Shown here: piece by piece, positions 47,106 through 56,621 of the stretch
How positions within the stretch are numbered: position 1 is the stretch's first letter
Layout: each line of letters opens with the position of its first letter
Assembly (NCBI GenBank): GCA_963724665.1
Contig: CAVRVH010000012.1
Span: forward strand, 1,116,001-1,180,000
Reading direction: 5' to 3'
Length of the DNA stretch: 64,000 nucleotides
Source: DASUPK01 sp963724665
GTDB lineage: Bacteria > Actinomycetota > Thermoleophilia > Solirubrobacterales > 70-9
Translations under genes and position numbers: made by a program
Notes under the pieces: model-generated
What the model saw: the letters and a program-made list of their open reading frames with translations, nothing else
Databases searched by the model: none
Told to the model about the DNA's origin: nothing

Positions 47106-48144
47106 CTGCCGCTGCCGCCGGCGAGGCGGCCACGAGCATCTCGTGGAGTTGCTCTTCCGGCAGGCCGAGTGGCAGCACGAGGTCAATCGCGTCCGCTCCA
47201 GCCCCGAGCCAGGCCCGAACGGCGGCCGGCGCCTCGTCGTAGGTACTCATCACCGTTACCTCTCGCGCAAGTTCCTCCGCCGCGGCCGGCAGCCGCGGCA
47301 TCCCGCCGCCATCGTTGGCGGCGAGCAGCGCATCGGCCTGGTCCGCGAACTCGAAGCGTTCCCGAAGCATTCGCGGATACAGAGGTCCCATGCGTGTCAG
47401 ATAGGCGAGTAGCCAGCCGGCCGCGATCTGCCGGGCCTCCTCCTCATCCTCGCCGATCGCGAGCGGGACACTGGCGGTGATTCCGGTGTTGGACTGAGCT
47501 CCGGCACGCGCCTCGCCTTCGGCAAGGAGAGCCCGGCCGTCGGGGAGGCGTGAGCGGGCCCAGAGGAAGGGCAGCCAGTGATCTGCCAGCTCTCCCGCGA
47601 GACGCACCGAGGCCGGCGCGAGCGCCGCAAGCAGGATCGGAACAGGCGGGTCGGGCGTCGTCCCCAGCCGCAGCGGCCTGACGCCCTCCCGCTCGAGCGG
47701 CAGCCGGTCTCCGTCAAGTAGCGACCGGATCGAGATGAGCGTGCTGCGCATCCGGTCAATCGGTCGCTCCCAGGTGAGTCCGTGCAATCCCTCGACGAGC
47801 GGAGGGCTGCTCGCACCGAGCCCGAGCCCAAAACGGCCGCCGGAAACCCGCTGCAGGCCCGCCGCGGCCATCGCGATCGCCGCCGGCGAACGGCTCCAAA
47901 TCGGGAGCACGCCCGAGGCGATGCCGATTCGCGAGGTTGCTCCGGCGATCTGCGTGAGCACCACGACCGCGTCGTGGGTCCAGCCCTCTGCTGCGCCGAA
48001 GCGGGCGAAGCCGAGCTTCTCGGCTGCAACCGCCAGCCGGATCGTCGCCTCGGCATCGGTCTGGAATGGCGTCACCCCAGCGCCGACCTTCGAGCCACCA
48101 TTCAGTTCGCGGCCAGTCGTCTCAGTCGTGTTCGTGGAGGTCAT
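47098..48144 (-). CDS. LLM class F420-dependent oxidoreductase
   Basis: A 348-residue TIM-barrel enzyme of the luciferase-like family: VGAGVTPFQTDAEATIRLAV, KLGFARFGAAEGWTHDAVVV, TSRIGIASGVLPIWSRSPAA, RVSGGRFGLGLGASSPPLVE. The F420 or flavin cofactor is assumed from the family. It overlaps the thiolase stop by 8 nt in the opposite direction. Substrate unknown. Confidence 0.85.
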   Translation of the reverse strand: MTSTNTTETTGRELNGGSKVGAGVTPFQTDAEATIRLAVAAEKLGFARFGAAEGWTHDAVVVLTQIAGATSRIGIASGVLPIWSRSPAAIAMAAAGLQRVSGGRFGLGLGASSPPLVEGLHGLTWERPIDRMRSTLISIRSLLDGDRLPLEREGVRPLRLGTTPDPPVPILLAALAPASVRLAGELADHWLPFLWARSRLPDGRALLAEGEARAGAQSNTGITASVPLAIGEDEEEARQIAAGWLLAYLTRMGPLYPRMLRERFEFADQADALLAANDGGGMPRLPAAAEELAREVTVMSTYDEAPAAVRAWLGAGADAIDLVLPLGLPEEQLHEMLVAASPAAAAAS

Positions 48145-48223
48145 CGTCAGGCACTACGCGGCCGCATGAGCAAGGAGATTGGTTTTCCACCTCCGCAGCA
48201 CCCTCAAATAGGGTGCCGCTCCG

Positions 48224-48823
48224 ATGGAGCTGGTGCCGACGACGATCAGCGCCGGGTACGCAGCTGGGCTGAACGCCTATGGCACCGTATTCCTGCTCGG
48301 CCTCCTCGGGCGGACCGGGTTCGGTGAGGTTCCGCACGACCTCACCACGACCCCGATCCTGATCGCGGCCGGGGTGATGTTCGCGATCGAGTTCATCACC
48401 GACAAGGTGCCGTTCCTCGATAGCACCTGGGACCTGCTCCATACGGCGATTCGGCCGGCGATCGGAAGCCTGATTGGCGTCTCGTTCGCGGACCTGGACA
48501 AGGTGACCGGACCCGAGACGATCGCGGTCGGCGGCGCCAGCGGCGGGACGGCCCTGGTCGCTCACAGCCTGAAGGCCGGGATCAGGCTGGGGATCAACAC
48601 GTCACCGGAGCCAGTCTCAAACGTCGTCATGAGCCTGCTCGAGGACGGGGTGATGGCGGTCGTCGTGGCTCTGGCGCTGAAGGAGCCGTTCATCGCTCTC
48701 GCGGTGGTGATCGTGCTGCTCGCGATCGGGATCGCGCTCGTCATCTACCTGCGCAAATGGATCAAGCTCGCGCTGGAGCGACGACGGGCAAGACGTCAGG
48801 CCCGCAGCCCCTCGACCAGCTGA
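48224..48823 (+). CDS. DUF4126 family membrane protein
   Basis: A 199-residue membrane protein. The N-terminus VPTTISAGYAAGLNAYGTVF and FAIEFITDKVPFLDSTWDLL fit DUF4126, with four or five hydrophobic segments and a basic C-terminal tail (ALERRRARRQARSPS). TAGGGT at 48209-48214 lies exactly 9 nt before the ATG, with no ribosome site. It overlaps the convergent TetR gene by 28 nt. Role unknown. Confidence 0.8.
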   Translation: MELVPTTISAGYAAGLNAYGTVFLLGLLGRTGFGEVPHDLTTTPILIAAGVMFAIEFITDKVPFLDSTWDLLHTAIRPAIGSLIGVSFADLDKVTGPETIAVGGASGGTALVAHSLKAGIRLGINTSPEPVSNVVMSLLEDGVMAVVVALALKEPFIALAVVIVLLAIGIALVIYLRKWIKLALERRRARRQARSPSTS

Positions 48824-49410
48824 AGCAGCGCCTCCTCGACCTCCGCACGCGCCTTGCGCGGACGATCCGCATGCGCGATCACGAAGGCCGCCTCCGAGAG
48901 AGCAGCGACGAAAAGGTGCGCCATCGGCTCGGTGGCGATCGGCCGGATGGAACCGGCCTCAACCGCCGCGTCCAGCGCCGCCCGAGTCAGACCGAGGCCA
49001 TGGCGGTTGTCGATCTCACGCCACTCCTGCCAGCCGAGCACAGCCGGGGCGTCGGTGAGGCTGATCTGCTTGACCGCCGGCTCCTCGCAGGCGTCGAGGA
49101 AGGCGCGCATCCCGCTGAACATCAAGTCCCACGGATCGCTCGCGCTCTTCATCGTCGCCCCGATGCGCGCCATCAGATCGCTCTCGACGCGCTCGAAGAC
49201 GGCGCGAAAGAGGTCGCGCTTGTCGGTGAAGTGGTGGTAGAGGGCGCCACGGGTCACCTTGGCGCGGGCGACGATCTCCTCGGTCCCGACAGCGGCGTAG
49301 CCGCGTTCGGTGAACAGCTCGAGAGCCGCCTCGATCAGCGCATCGCGCGTGGCCCTCGCCTCAGCCTCACGTCGGCCCGGCGTCCTGGTCGGTCCGGTTG
49401 CATTTGACAT
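48796..49410 (-). CDS. TetR family transcriptional regulator
   Basis: A 204-residue TetR protein: ATRDALIEAALELFTERGYA, VGTEEIVARAKVTRGALYHH, FTDKRDLFRAVFERVE, then a ligand domain with WQEWREIDNRHGLGLTRAAL. TAACCT lies 9 nt before the ATG, and the palindrome TACAG-C-CTGTA (49410-49420) sits between them, so the protein likely represses its own leaderless promoter. The divergent ECF sigma gene may share control. Confidence 0.92.
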   Translation of the reverse strand: MSNATGPTRTPGRREAEARATRDALIEAALELFTERGYAAVGTEEIVARAKVTRGALYHHFTDKRDLFRAVFERVESDLMARIGATMKSASDPWDLMFSGMRAFLDACEEPAVKQISLTDAPAVLGWQEWREIDNRHGLGLTRAALDAAVEAGSIRPIATEPMAHLFVAALSEAAFVIAHADRPRKARAEVEEALLQLVEGLRA

Positions 49411-49420
49411 ACAGCCTGTA
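49410..49420. promoter_or_regulatory. TetR autoregulatory palindrome
   Basis: TACAG-C-CTGTA, a perfect 5-1-5 palindrome touching the first base of the TetR start and just downstream of the TAACCT box. It resembles the CCTAC-A-GTAGG site at 1419 in size. Regulation of the divergent sigma gene (start 49465) is also possible. Confidence 0.55.
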
Positions 49421-49464
49421 GGTTAAGGGTCCATCCGGCCAGGGTCATGTACCGTCGCCACGGG

Positions 49465-50016
49465 ATGTCCCCAGAGCGCTTCACCTCGCTCCTGGAGGCG
49501 GCCAGGGAGGGGAGCGAGGCCGCCTGGCAGGAACTCTACGAAGGCCTCGCGCCGGTGGTCCTCGGTTACCTCCGCGCCAACAACGCCCCGGATCCAGAGG
49601 ACGTGCTGAGCGAGGCGTTTCTCCAGGTCGCGCGGGACATCGCCCGGTTCGAGGGCGATGAGGGCAGTTTTCGCTCCTGGGTCTTCACGATCGCCCAACA
49701 CCGGCTGATCGACGCGCGCCGCCACTCGGCCCGCCGCCCGGTGGACCTCTCGGCCGAGCCGCCCGAGCCTCGCGAGCGCGCCGACGACGCGTCCGAGGAG
49801 GCGCTCGCCAAGATCGGCGCCGAGGAGGTCCAGAGGGTGCTCGCCGCGCTCTCCGAGGACCAGCGGGCGGTTCTGCTGCTGCGGGTGATCGGCGATCTCA
49901 GCATCGAGGACGTTGCGAAGGCGGTCGGCAAGCGGCCCGGCGCCGTCAAGGCCCTCCAGCGCCGTGGTCTCGCCGCGGTCAAGCGGGAGCTCGCCCGGAA
50001 GGGGGTAACCCTGTGA
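49465..50016 (+). CDS. ECF-type RNA polymerase sigma factor
   Basis: A 183-residue sigma factor. Region 2 is LYEGLAPVVLGYLRANNAPD, PEDVLSEAFLQVARDIARFE, SFRSWVFTIAQHRLIDARR; region 4 is LAALSEDQRAVLLLRVIGDL, SIEDVAKAVGKRPGAVKALQ. TACCGT lies exactly 9 nt before ATG 49465, which favours this start over the one at 49447. It overlaps the next gene by 4 nt (GTGA), which may be its anti-sigma partner. Confidence 0.92.
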   Translation: MSPERFTSLLEAAREGSEAAWQELYEGLAPVVLGYLRANNAPDPEDVLSEAFLQVARDIARFEGDEGSFRSWVFTIAQHRLIDARRHSARRPVDLSAEPPEPRERADDASEEALAKIGAEEVQRVLAALSEDQRAVLLLRVIGDLSIEDVAKAVGKRPGAVKALQRRGLAAVKRELARKGVTL

Positions 50017-50701
50017 GCGGTAACGGCGCTTTTGAGGGTGAGATGAAAGACGTAGCACTGTTCGAGAGCGCGCTGCGCGCGGCCGTGCCGACCCGGCCCG
50101 ATCCGAGGCTGGGGACGGCCCTGGTGCCACGCCTGGCCGAGGCCGCTCGCGCGGCGACGATCGAGGCGGAGACGCAGACCACCCGGCGGAGGACGGCCAC
50201 GCCTCGCTCCAGATTTGCGTTGGTAGCCAGGGTCGGGATCGCCGTCGCGTTGATCCCACTAGTGCTCGCCGGGCTGGCCGTCGCCGGGGTGACAGTGCCG
50301 GGGCCGGCCCGATCCGCCTTCGATTCGGTCGGGATAACCCTTCCGAACCAGCCCGCGAAGCACGCCAAGGCCACCAACCCCGGTCAGGCCTCGCCCCCGG
50401 CTGAGGACACGGTCAGGCCGCAGATCGCCACCCCGAAACGGCCAAGGGCAACTCGGCGGCCGCGCACGAGCACGCTCGGGAGGAGCACAGCAAGGCTCAG
50501 GGCAAGGCCAAGGGGCACGAGAAGGGCAAGGCGATCGGCCTCAACGGCTCGACGCCTCCCGGACAGGCAAAGGAGAAGCAGACCGGCCCACCCTCCCACT
50601 CGAACGCGGGGGGCAACTCGACATCGCACACCACCAGCCCCGCGCCACCCGGACAGACGACCCACACCCCGCCCGGCAACGCCAACGGGCACTCGAAGTA
50701 G
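50013..50701 (+). CDS. Probable anti-sigma membrane protein, frameshifted
   Basis: A membrane protein coupled to the ECF sigma gene. Residues 1-65 are soluble (ALRAAVPTRPDPRLGTALVP), then a hydrophobic helix (IAVALIPLVLAGLAVAGVTV) and an outer segment. The frame breaks near 50405; in the next frame follows a Lys/Glu/His/Ala-rich tail (AAHEHAREEHSKAQGKAKG) ending in GNANGHSK at 50699. No ZAS-type zinc motif is seen, so the anti-sigma role is inferred from position. Confidence 0.6.
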
Positions 50702-50717
50702 GCATCAACCAGAAGCG

Positions 50718-52509
50718 CTAGTCCTCGAACAGGGCGTAGCCGTACGAGCCGCGCTTGTAGGCGAGCTTCGCGATCGCGGTCATGCGCTCATCGTCGTTCG
50801 TCTCGATTTGGTCGAAGCGGCTCTCGACGCGCGTCGCCGCGCGTGAGCAGAACGTGTCGGCGATGAAGCGCTCCTGCCCGGATGGCTCGACGCCCTGGTC
50901 CTCGAAGATGCTCGTGACGCGGGAGAGCACCGCGACCTGCGCGTAGATGTCGGCGATGTTGTCCGCCAGGCGCTTCTGCTGGAACTGGCGCTCGATGATC
51001 CCCTTCTTGTTGTCGCGCAGGAGCTTCTCGGTGACGCCGGCGAGCCGCTTGACCTGGTCGGAGACCCCGTCGGCGTAGTCGGAGAGGTCCTCGTGCGCCT
51101 TGGTGATCTTGTCCGGGCGCACCTCGCGCTGGATCCGGTCGCTGGCGTAGTCGACCAGGACGCCGATCGAGCGGATCGGGTCGCTCAGCTCGATCTCCGA
51201 GAGTCCCTCCAGCTTCTCGCCAACCGGCTTGAAGCCGCCGAGCGCGATGAAGGCACGCAGCACGTCGTTGGCGCCCTCGAAGATCGGATAGATGCGCGTA
51301 TCGCGGAGGACCTTCTCGTAGGGACGGTCGCGCATGTAGCCCTCGCCGCCGGCGAGCTGCAGGGCGCGGTTGGCGGCGTACCAGAGGAACTCCGTCCCCG
51401 AGACCTTGCAGACCGCCGATTCCAGGGAGTAGTCGGGGACGCCGGCATCGACCAGCCCGCAGGTGAGGTAGCACATGGACTCGAGCCCGAAGAGGTGCGT
51501 GACCATCCAGCCGATCTTGTCCTGGACCAGCTCGAAGTCGGCCAGGGGGCGGCCGAACTGGCGGCGCTCCTTGACGTGGTCGATCGCGAGGTCGAGCAGC
51601 TTCTTGGCGCCGCCCACCGACCCTGTTCCCAGCCCGATGCGGCCGTTGTTGAGGATCTGCATGGCGACCCGGAAGCCCTGCCCGGGCTCGCCGAGGACGT
51701 TCTCGGCCGGCACCTTGACGTCGTTGAAGCGGAGCCGGCGGAGGTCGTTGGCCTGCAGGCCCATCGTCTCGTAGCGCTCGCCGACCTCGAGGCCCTTCAT
51801 CCCCTTCTCGAGGATGAGCGCGATGTGGCGGTCCTCGCCGTCGATCTCGGCGCGGGCGAAGGTCGTGATCACGTCCGCCCGCGAGCCGTTGCCGATGTAG
51901 CGCTTCTCCCCGTTCAGCACCCAGGAGCCGTCGGGCTGCTGGACCGCGCGCGACTCGCACGTGGTAGGCGTCGGAGCCGGCCTCGGGCTCGGTCAACGCG
52001 AAGGCGGCGAGCTTGCGGCCGGTGGCGAGGTCGGGGAGCCAGCGCTCCTTCTGCTCGTCCGTGCCGAACAGGGAGATGCCCTTGAAGCCGATCGACTGGT
52101 GGACGCCGAGGACGATCGCCAGAGTTGCGTCGATCTGGCCGACGGTCTCGAAGACCCGCGCGTAGCCGGTCTGGGAGAGGCCCTGCCCGCCGTACTGCTC
52201 GTCGACGTAGAGGCCGAGGGCGCCGATCTCGCCGAGGTCGCGGAGCACCTGGTCCGGGATCCAGCGCTCCTCCTCGGCCTTGCGCGGGTCGTAGTGCTCG
52301 GCGCAGTACTCGCGGATGCGGTTGTTGAGAGCCCGGATCCGGTCCTGCTCCTCGCGATCGGTGGCGGGCCAGGGGAAGACGAGCTCCTCGTGGATCTCGC
52401 CGAGGAAGAGCGACTTCGCGAACGACGAGACGCCCTCCTGCGCCTCCTGATTCCGCGGAATCGCCTCGCGGACACCCATGGGGACTGAGACTACCTTCGG
52501 GTGGCTCAT
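50718..52509 (-). CDS. Acyl-CoA dehydrogenase (VLCAD-like), frameshifted
   Basis: About 597 residues when repaired, with a FAD-bound acyl-CoA dehydrogenase core and a 180-residue C-terminal extension as in VLCAD/ACAD9 enzymes. Key regions are AAFALTEPEAGSDAYHV (FAD contact), NGEKRYIGNGSRADVITTFA, RRQFGRPLADFELVQDKIGW and RPYEKVLRDTRIYPIFEGAN (catalytic Glu). At about 51961 an extra base breaks the frame (CACGTGGT region). It oxidises acyl-CoA in beta-oxidation, as do the thiolase and hydratase nearby. Confidence 0.88.
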
Positions 52510-52542
52510 GGGGATTGGCCGCCGCCACTACGCTGCGCCCGC

Positions 52543-53370
52543 ATGCGCAGCCGGGCAATCCTGACGATTCTGCTCGTCGCAATTGTCAACGCGGCGGGGT
52601 GCGGCGGCTCCGACCACAAGACCGTGAATCCGGAGGCCATGCTCGACGCCGCCGCCGCGCATCCGATCTCAAGCGCGGAGACCGAGACCGATCTCCGGGT
52701 GCAGGTGCGCGGGGTCCAGCAGCTCGCGGGACCGCTGCGATTGCGCCTATCCGGCCCGTACGTCAGCGGCGGTGGCCGTCAGATCCCGAAGTTCGACTGG
52801 AGGATGAACGCGAGCGCCCTCGGCTTCCCCGTCGGGGGCCACGTGGTCTCGTCCGGCACGAACGTCTACCTGACCGTCTACGGCGACAAGTACCAAGTGG
52901 GCACCGAGGCCGTCGCTGCCGCCAACGAGCGCCTCGCGGCATCACCCCCCGTACACCCACGCTCCTGGTTCGGCCGGGCACGAGTGGACGGTCAGGGGCA
53001 CGAGGGCGGTGCCGACTGCGAGCGGATCTCCGCACCTTTGCGCGGCGACGCGGTGGCGAGGGACATCGCGCCCCTGACGAGCAGCCTGGGGCTGTCCGAG
53101 GAGCCGTCCGTGTCGGGTAGGGCGAGCGCCTGCGTGGGATTTGACGATCGCGTTCTTCACGAGCTCGAGGTCGGCGCTGTGCTGGGCGTTCCGGCCCCCG
53201 ATCAGCCGACGCTCGGCGGAGCGAGCTCCATCGCGCTCAACCTGGACATCGTGCTCAGCGACGTCGGGGAGCCCCAGGAGATCTCGATTCCGGCGGCTGG
53301 AGGATTTCGCCCGATTCGCGATCTGGCGCTCACGTTGAACGATCTTGGGGTATCAATCCCCTTAGGCTGA
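52543..53370 (+). CDS. Lipoprotein, LppX/LolA-like
   Basis: A 275-residue lipoprotein. Signal ILTILLVAIVNAAGC, with the lipobox Cys near residue 19, then GGSDHKT. The body resembles the LppX/LprAFG lipid-binding fold of actinobacteria: ASALGFPVGGHVVSSGTNVY, ADCERISAPLRGDAV, ALNLDIVLSDVGEPQEI. It may carry lipids to the outer envelope. TACGCT lies 8 nt before ATG 52543. It is divergent from the dehydrogenase gene. Confidence 0.7.
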   Translation: MRSRAILTILLVAIVNAAGCGGSDHKTVNPEAMLDAAAAHPISSAETETDLRVQVRGVQQLAGPLRLRLSGPYVSGGGRQIPKFDWRMNASALGFPVGGHVVSSGTNVYLTVYGDKYQVGTEAVAAANERLAASPPVHPRSWFGRARVDGQGHEGGADCERISAPLRGDAVARDIAPLTSSLGLSEEPSVSGRASACVGFDDRVLHELEVGAVLGVPAPDQPTLGGASSIALNLDIVLSDVGEPQEISIPAAGGFRPIRDLALTLNDLGVSIPLG

Positions 53371-53375
53371 GCCCC

Positions 53376-53624
53376 ATGGAATCGAGCGGTAGGAGCCCAG
53401 AGGAGAGGAAAGCGGCGGCCGAGGCCCGCGCCCGGTCGCGATCCGACGAACCGCCGGCCACCGGCGACGAGGAGCTGCTCGGCGGGGACGGCCCCCGCGG
53501 CGCCGACGGCCCGGTGAGCCATCACTACGGCGGTCCCGACGTCTACATGCGGCGCAGGCTGATCGCCGGCGCCGCGGTGATCGTCGTGATCGTCCTGATC
53601 TTCCTGCTGGTCGGCGGCTGCTAG
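53376..53624 (+). CDS. Tail-anchored hypothetical membrane protein
   Basis: An 82-residue protein with a charged N-terminal half (ERKAAAEARARSRSDEPPAT) and one C-terminal membrane helix (RRLIAGAAVIVVIVLIFLLV) ending GGC. TAGGCT lies 7 nt before ATG. It starts 5 nt after the lipoprotein gene and is probably cotranscribed. Function unknown. Confidence 0.65.
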   Translation: MESSGRSPEERKAAAEARARSRSDEPPATGDEELLGGDGPRGADGPVSHHYGGPDVYMRRRLIAGAAVIVVIVLIFLLVGGC

Positions 53625-53626
53625 GC

Positions 53627-54839
53627 CTACCTCACCTCATCGGCCTCGTCAGCGATCAGTTTCGCCAGTGCCAATGAGGAGGTAGCCGCCGGTGAGGGCG
53701 CGTTGCGGACGTGCAGGGCGCGCTCGGTCCGGTGCACGACGAAGTCGTCGACCAGCTTGCCGTCGCGGTCGAGCGCCTGGGCTCGGATCCCCGAGGGGCC
53801 AGGCAGGACGTCGCTGACGCTCGAGCTCGGGGACGAAGCGGCGCAGGTCCGAGACGAAGGAGCGCTTGCTGGCGGCGTGGCGGATCTCCGTCAAGCCTGT
53901 TCGCCAGAAGTGGCCCATCAGCCTCCAGGTGCCCGGCCAGGTGAGGTTGGAGCGCAGGTCGCCAGCCCGCAGGCGACCGACCTTGTAGGCGTCGCGGGCG
54001 CCCACCATCAGGGCGGAGGGGCCGAGCAGCACCTCGCCGTCGATGGTCCTGGTGAGGTGGCCGCCGAGGAAGGGAAGGTCTGGGTCCGGGACCGGGTAGA
54101 TGCTGGCTCGGACGAGATCACGCCGCTCCGGCCGCAGGCGCAGGTAGCCGCCGCGGAACGGCACGATGCGCGGCTCGGCCGGGGCGCCGGCGGCGACGGC
54201 GAGCCGGTCGGACCAGGCGCCGGCGCAGCTGACCACGAAGCCGGCCTCGGTCGTGCCGCGCTCGTGTTCGACGGTGATGCTCTCGCCGTGGGGGGTGAGG
54301 CCCCGTACCCCGGCACCGGTGACCACGGTTCCGCCGGATCCCTCGACATCACCCGCGTAGGAGGCGGCGACCTGGGTGAAGTCGACGACCCCCGTCTCCG
54401 GCGAGTGCAGCGCCGCCACGCCACGGGCGTGCGGCTCGATCTCGGCGATCTCGCCGCCGGCGAGCCGCCGCAGCCCGGGGACCTGGTTCTCCTGACCGCG
54501 TCGCTCGAGCTCGTCGAGCGCTGGAAGGTCTGAGTCGTCCGCCGCCACGATGAGCTTGCCCTCGTGTCGCGCCTCGATGCCGCGCTCGTCGCAGTAGGCG
54601 TAGAGCAGCCGGGCGCCCTCCACGCAGAGCCGCGCCTTCAGCGAGCCGGGGGCGTAATAGATGCCGGCGTGGATGACGCCGCTCGAGTGCGAGGTCTGAT
54701 GGGCGGCGAGCCGGTCCTCGCGCTCCAGCACGCAGAGGCTCGAGTCCGGATGGCGGGAGAGCAGCTCGCGGGCGACCGCGAGGCCGAGGATGCCGCCTCC
54801 GATGACGACGACGTCGCAGCGCTTGGGTGGCTCGGCCAT
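53627..54839 (-). CDS. L-2-hydroxyglutarate oxidase-like FAD enzyme, frameshifted
   Basis: About 404 residues. FAD-binding start CDVVVIGGGILGLAVARELL, then HQTSHSSGVIHAGIYYAPGS typical of LhgO, and LLGPSALMVGARDAY. It oxidises L-2-hydroxyglutarate to 2-oxoglutarate. Near 53818 the frame breaks (RFVPELE, then SDVLPGPSGIRAQALDRDGK in the next frame), and the real stop is TAG at 53627-53629. Probably sequence error. Start ATG at 54839. Confidence 0.85.
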
Positions 54840-54874
54840 GGTCGGCCAGACTAAGCCGTCAATAGGATCGCGAT

Positions 54875-55843
54875 ATGGCGCTCCCCCTGAAACCGCCGAT
54901 CAAGCCGCAGCTGGCGCTCTCCCGCAAGGTGCTGCCTGACGACGAGGGCTGGGTCTACGAGCCCAAGTACGACGGGTTCCGGGCGCTCGCATTCGTCGAC
55001 GGCGACGACGTCTACCTGCAGTCGCGAGGCGGCAAGCCGCTGCGGCGTTACTTCCCGGAGGTCGAGTTCCCGAAGGGCCGTTACGTCATCGACGGCGAGC
55101 TGGTGATCCTCGGCGAGGACGGCAGCGAGGAGTTCGATCTGCTGCAGAACCGTCTCCATCCGGCCGAGTCGCGGGTGAAGATGCTCGCCGAGAAGACGCC
55201 GGCGCTCTTCCGGGCATTCGACGTTCTGGCCATCGATCGCCGCAAGCTCACCGGTAAGCCGTTCGCCGAGCGCCGCGAGGAGCTGGAGAAGCTGATCGCC
55301 GCGGCGCCCGGTCGCAAGAAGTCGGCGTCGGGTTCCGTCGAGCTGACGCCGCTCTACAAGACGACCAGAGCGGCGGAGCCCCTGCTGCTCTCCGGCGAGG
55401 GCGTGATCGCGAAGCAGCTCGACGCGATCTACAAGCCGGGCCAGCGCAAGGGGATGGTGAAGATCAAGCGGGTGCGGACGATCGACTGCGTCGTCATGGG
55501 CTGGCGCCCCGGCAAGCACGAGGGGACCGTCGGCTCCCTGATCCTGGGCCTCTACGAGAAGGGCAAGCTGCGCCCGATCGGTCATACCTCCGGCCTGAAG
55601 GCCAAGGAGAAGAAGGAGCTGGTCAAGACCCTGAAGCCGTACGAGACGGGCGAGAGGGGGTCCGGCGACCCGAGTCGCTGGGATGCCGATCGCGATCTGG
55701 AGTGGCACTCGCTGCGCCCCGAGCTGGTCGTCGAGGTCACCTACGACCACACGAGCGGCGGCCGCATCCGCCACGGCTCGAAGATCGTCCGCTGGCGCGA
55801 GGACAAGGCGCCGAAGGACTGCAAGATCGACCAGCTGGTCTAG
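54875..55843 (+). CDS. ATP-dependent DNA ligase, LigD ligase-domain type
   Basis: A 322-residue ligase that seals breaks using ATP. Motif I KYDGFR holds the Lys that takes AMP; motif III FRAFDVLAIDRR, motif IV EGVIAKQLDAIYKPGQ and motif V MVKIKRVRTIDCVVMG follow; the OB domain ends KAPKDCKIDQLV. TAGGAT lies 6 nt before ATG, a leaderless arrangement. The polymerase module is separately encoded at 56622. Confidence 0.92.
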   Translation: MALPLKPPIKPQLALSRKVLPDDEGWVYEPKYDGFRALAFVDGDDVYLQSRGGKPLRRYFPEVEFPKGRYVIDGELVILGEDGSEEFDLLQNRLHPAESRVKMLAEKTPALFRAFDVLAIDRRKLTGKPFAERREELEKLIAAAPGRKKSASGSVELTPLYKTTRAAEPLLLSGEGVIAKQLDAIYKPGQRKGMVKIKRVRTIDCVVMGWRPGKHEGTVGSLILGLYEKGKLRPIGHTSGLKAKEKKELVKTLKPYETGERGSGDPSRWDADRDLEWHSLRPELVVEVTYDHTSGGRIRHGSKIVRWREDKAPKDCKIDQLV

Positions 55844-55859
55844 GCCGCCTGGAGCCCGC

Positions 55860-56588
55860 TCAGCCGGGCGGTCCCCAGTGGATCACCTGGGTGGGAGCCA
55901 CTGAGTGAAGGATGTGCGGCCAGACGTAGACCTCCCAGGTGGCGGCGACGATCAGCATCGGGATCGCCAGCGCGACGGTGACGAAGGTCGCGGCGAGCAG
56001 CTGATCCCACTCGTCCTTGCGGCTGGCGATGGTCCACGCCGCCAGCGGGAGGAATATGGCGGTCAGCTCGAGGAGGGCGTGGGGGAGGGCGGTGAGTACG
56101 AGCAGCGGGACCGAGATGCCGAGGTCCCAGGAGATCGTCGAGCCGACGAGGCCGAGGGCGATGGTCTGCGTGAAGAGCGAGAAGCAGGTCACCCCGATCA
56201 CCCAGGCGAATGCGATCGGCCGTGCCTTCTCGTGAACCAGGCGGGCGAAGCCGGTGTGGCGCTCGGCCGTCAGAGGCAGGGTGGCGCCGGCGATGAAACC
56301 GGCGACGCAGGCGAAGGCGTGCAGCGCCAGCACGAGCGAGTTGCGGCCGAGCACCCCGAGGACGCGCTCGGGGCTGGCACCGCCGTGAGCTGTCGGCCCG
56401 TAGTGGAAGCCGTAGTCGGGCTGCAACACGGACGCAGCGAGGGTCACGGCACAGAGCAGGCCCAGGGCGATCAGCACGGCTCCCACGAACCAGGTGCGCA
56501 GAACCGGCCACGGATTCTCCCCCCAGCCCTCGAGGATGGACCGCGTCCGGCGCATTCCGTGGGCGAGGACGTATTGGTTCGCGTCCAT
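55860..56588 (-). CDS. Stage II sporulation protein M-like (DUF95) membrane protein
   Basis: A 242-residue membrane protein with five or six hydrophobic segments. The region ALHAFACVAGFIAGATLPLT and LPHALLELTAIFLPLAAWT carries the PHxxxEL mark of SpoIIM/DUF95 proteins. In non-spore-formers the role is unknown. It starts 33 nt after the LigD polymerase gene ends on the same strand. The N-terminus VLAHGMRRTRSILEG is basic. Confidence 0.75.
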   Translation of the reverse strand: MDANQYVLAHGMRRTRSILEGWGENPWPVLRTWFVGAVLIALGLLCAVTLAASVLQPDYGFHYGPTAHGGASPERVLGVLGRNSLVLALHAFACVAGFIAGATLPLTAERHTGFARLVHEKARPIAFAWVIGVTCFSLFTQTIALGLVGSTISWDLGISVPLLVLTALPHALLELTAIFLPLAAWTIASRKDEWDQLLAATFVTVALAIPMLIVAATWEVYVWPHILHSVAPTQVIHWGPPG

Positions 56589-56621
56589 TCGTCAACTCAT
56601 CGGCCCGGGCTCGGGCCTGCA

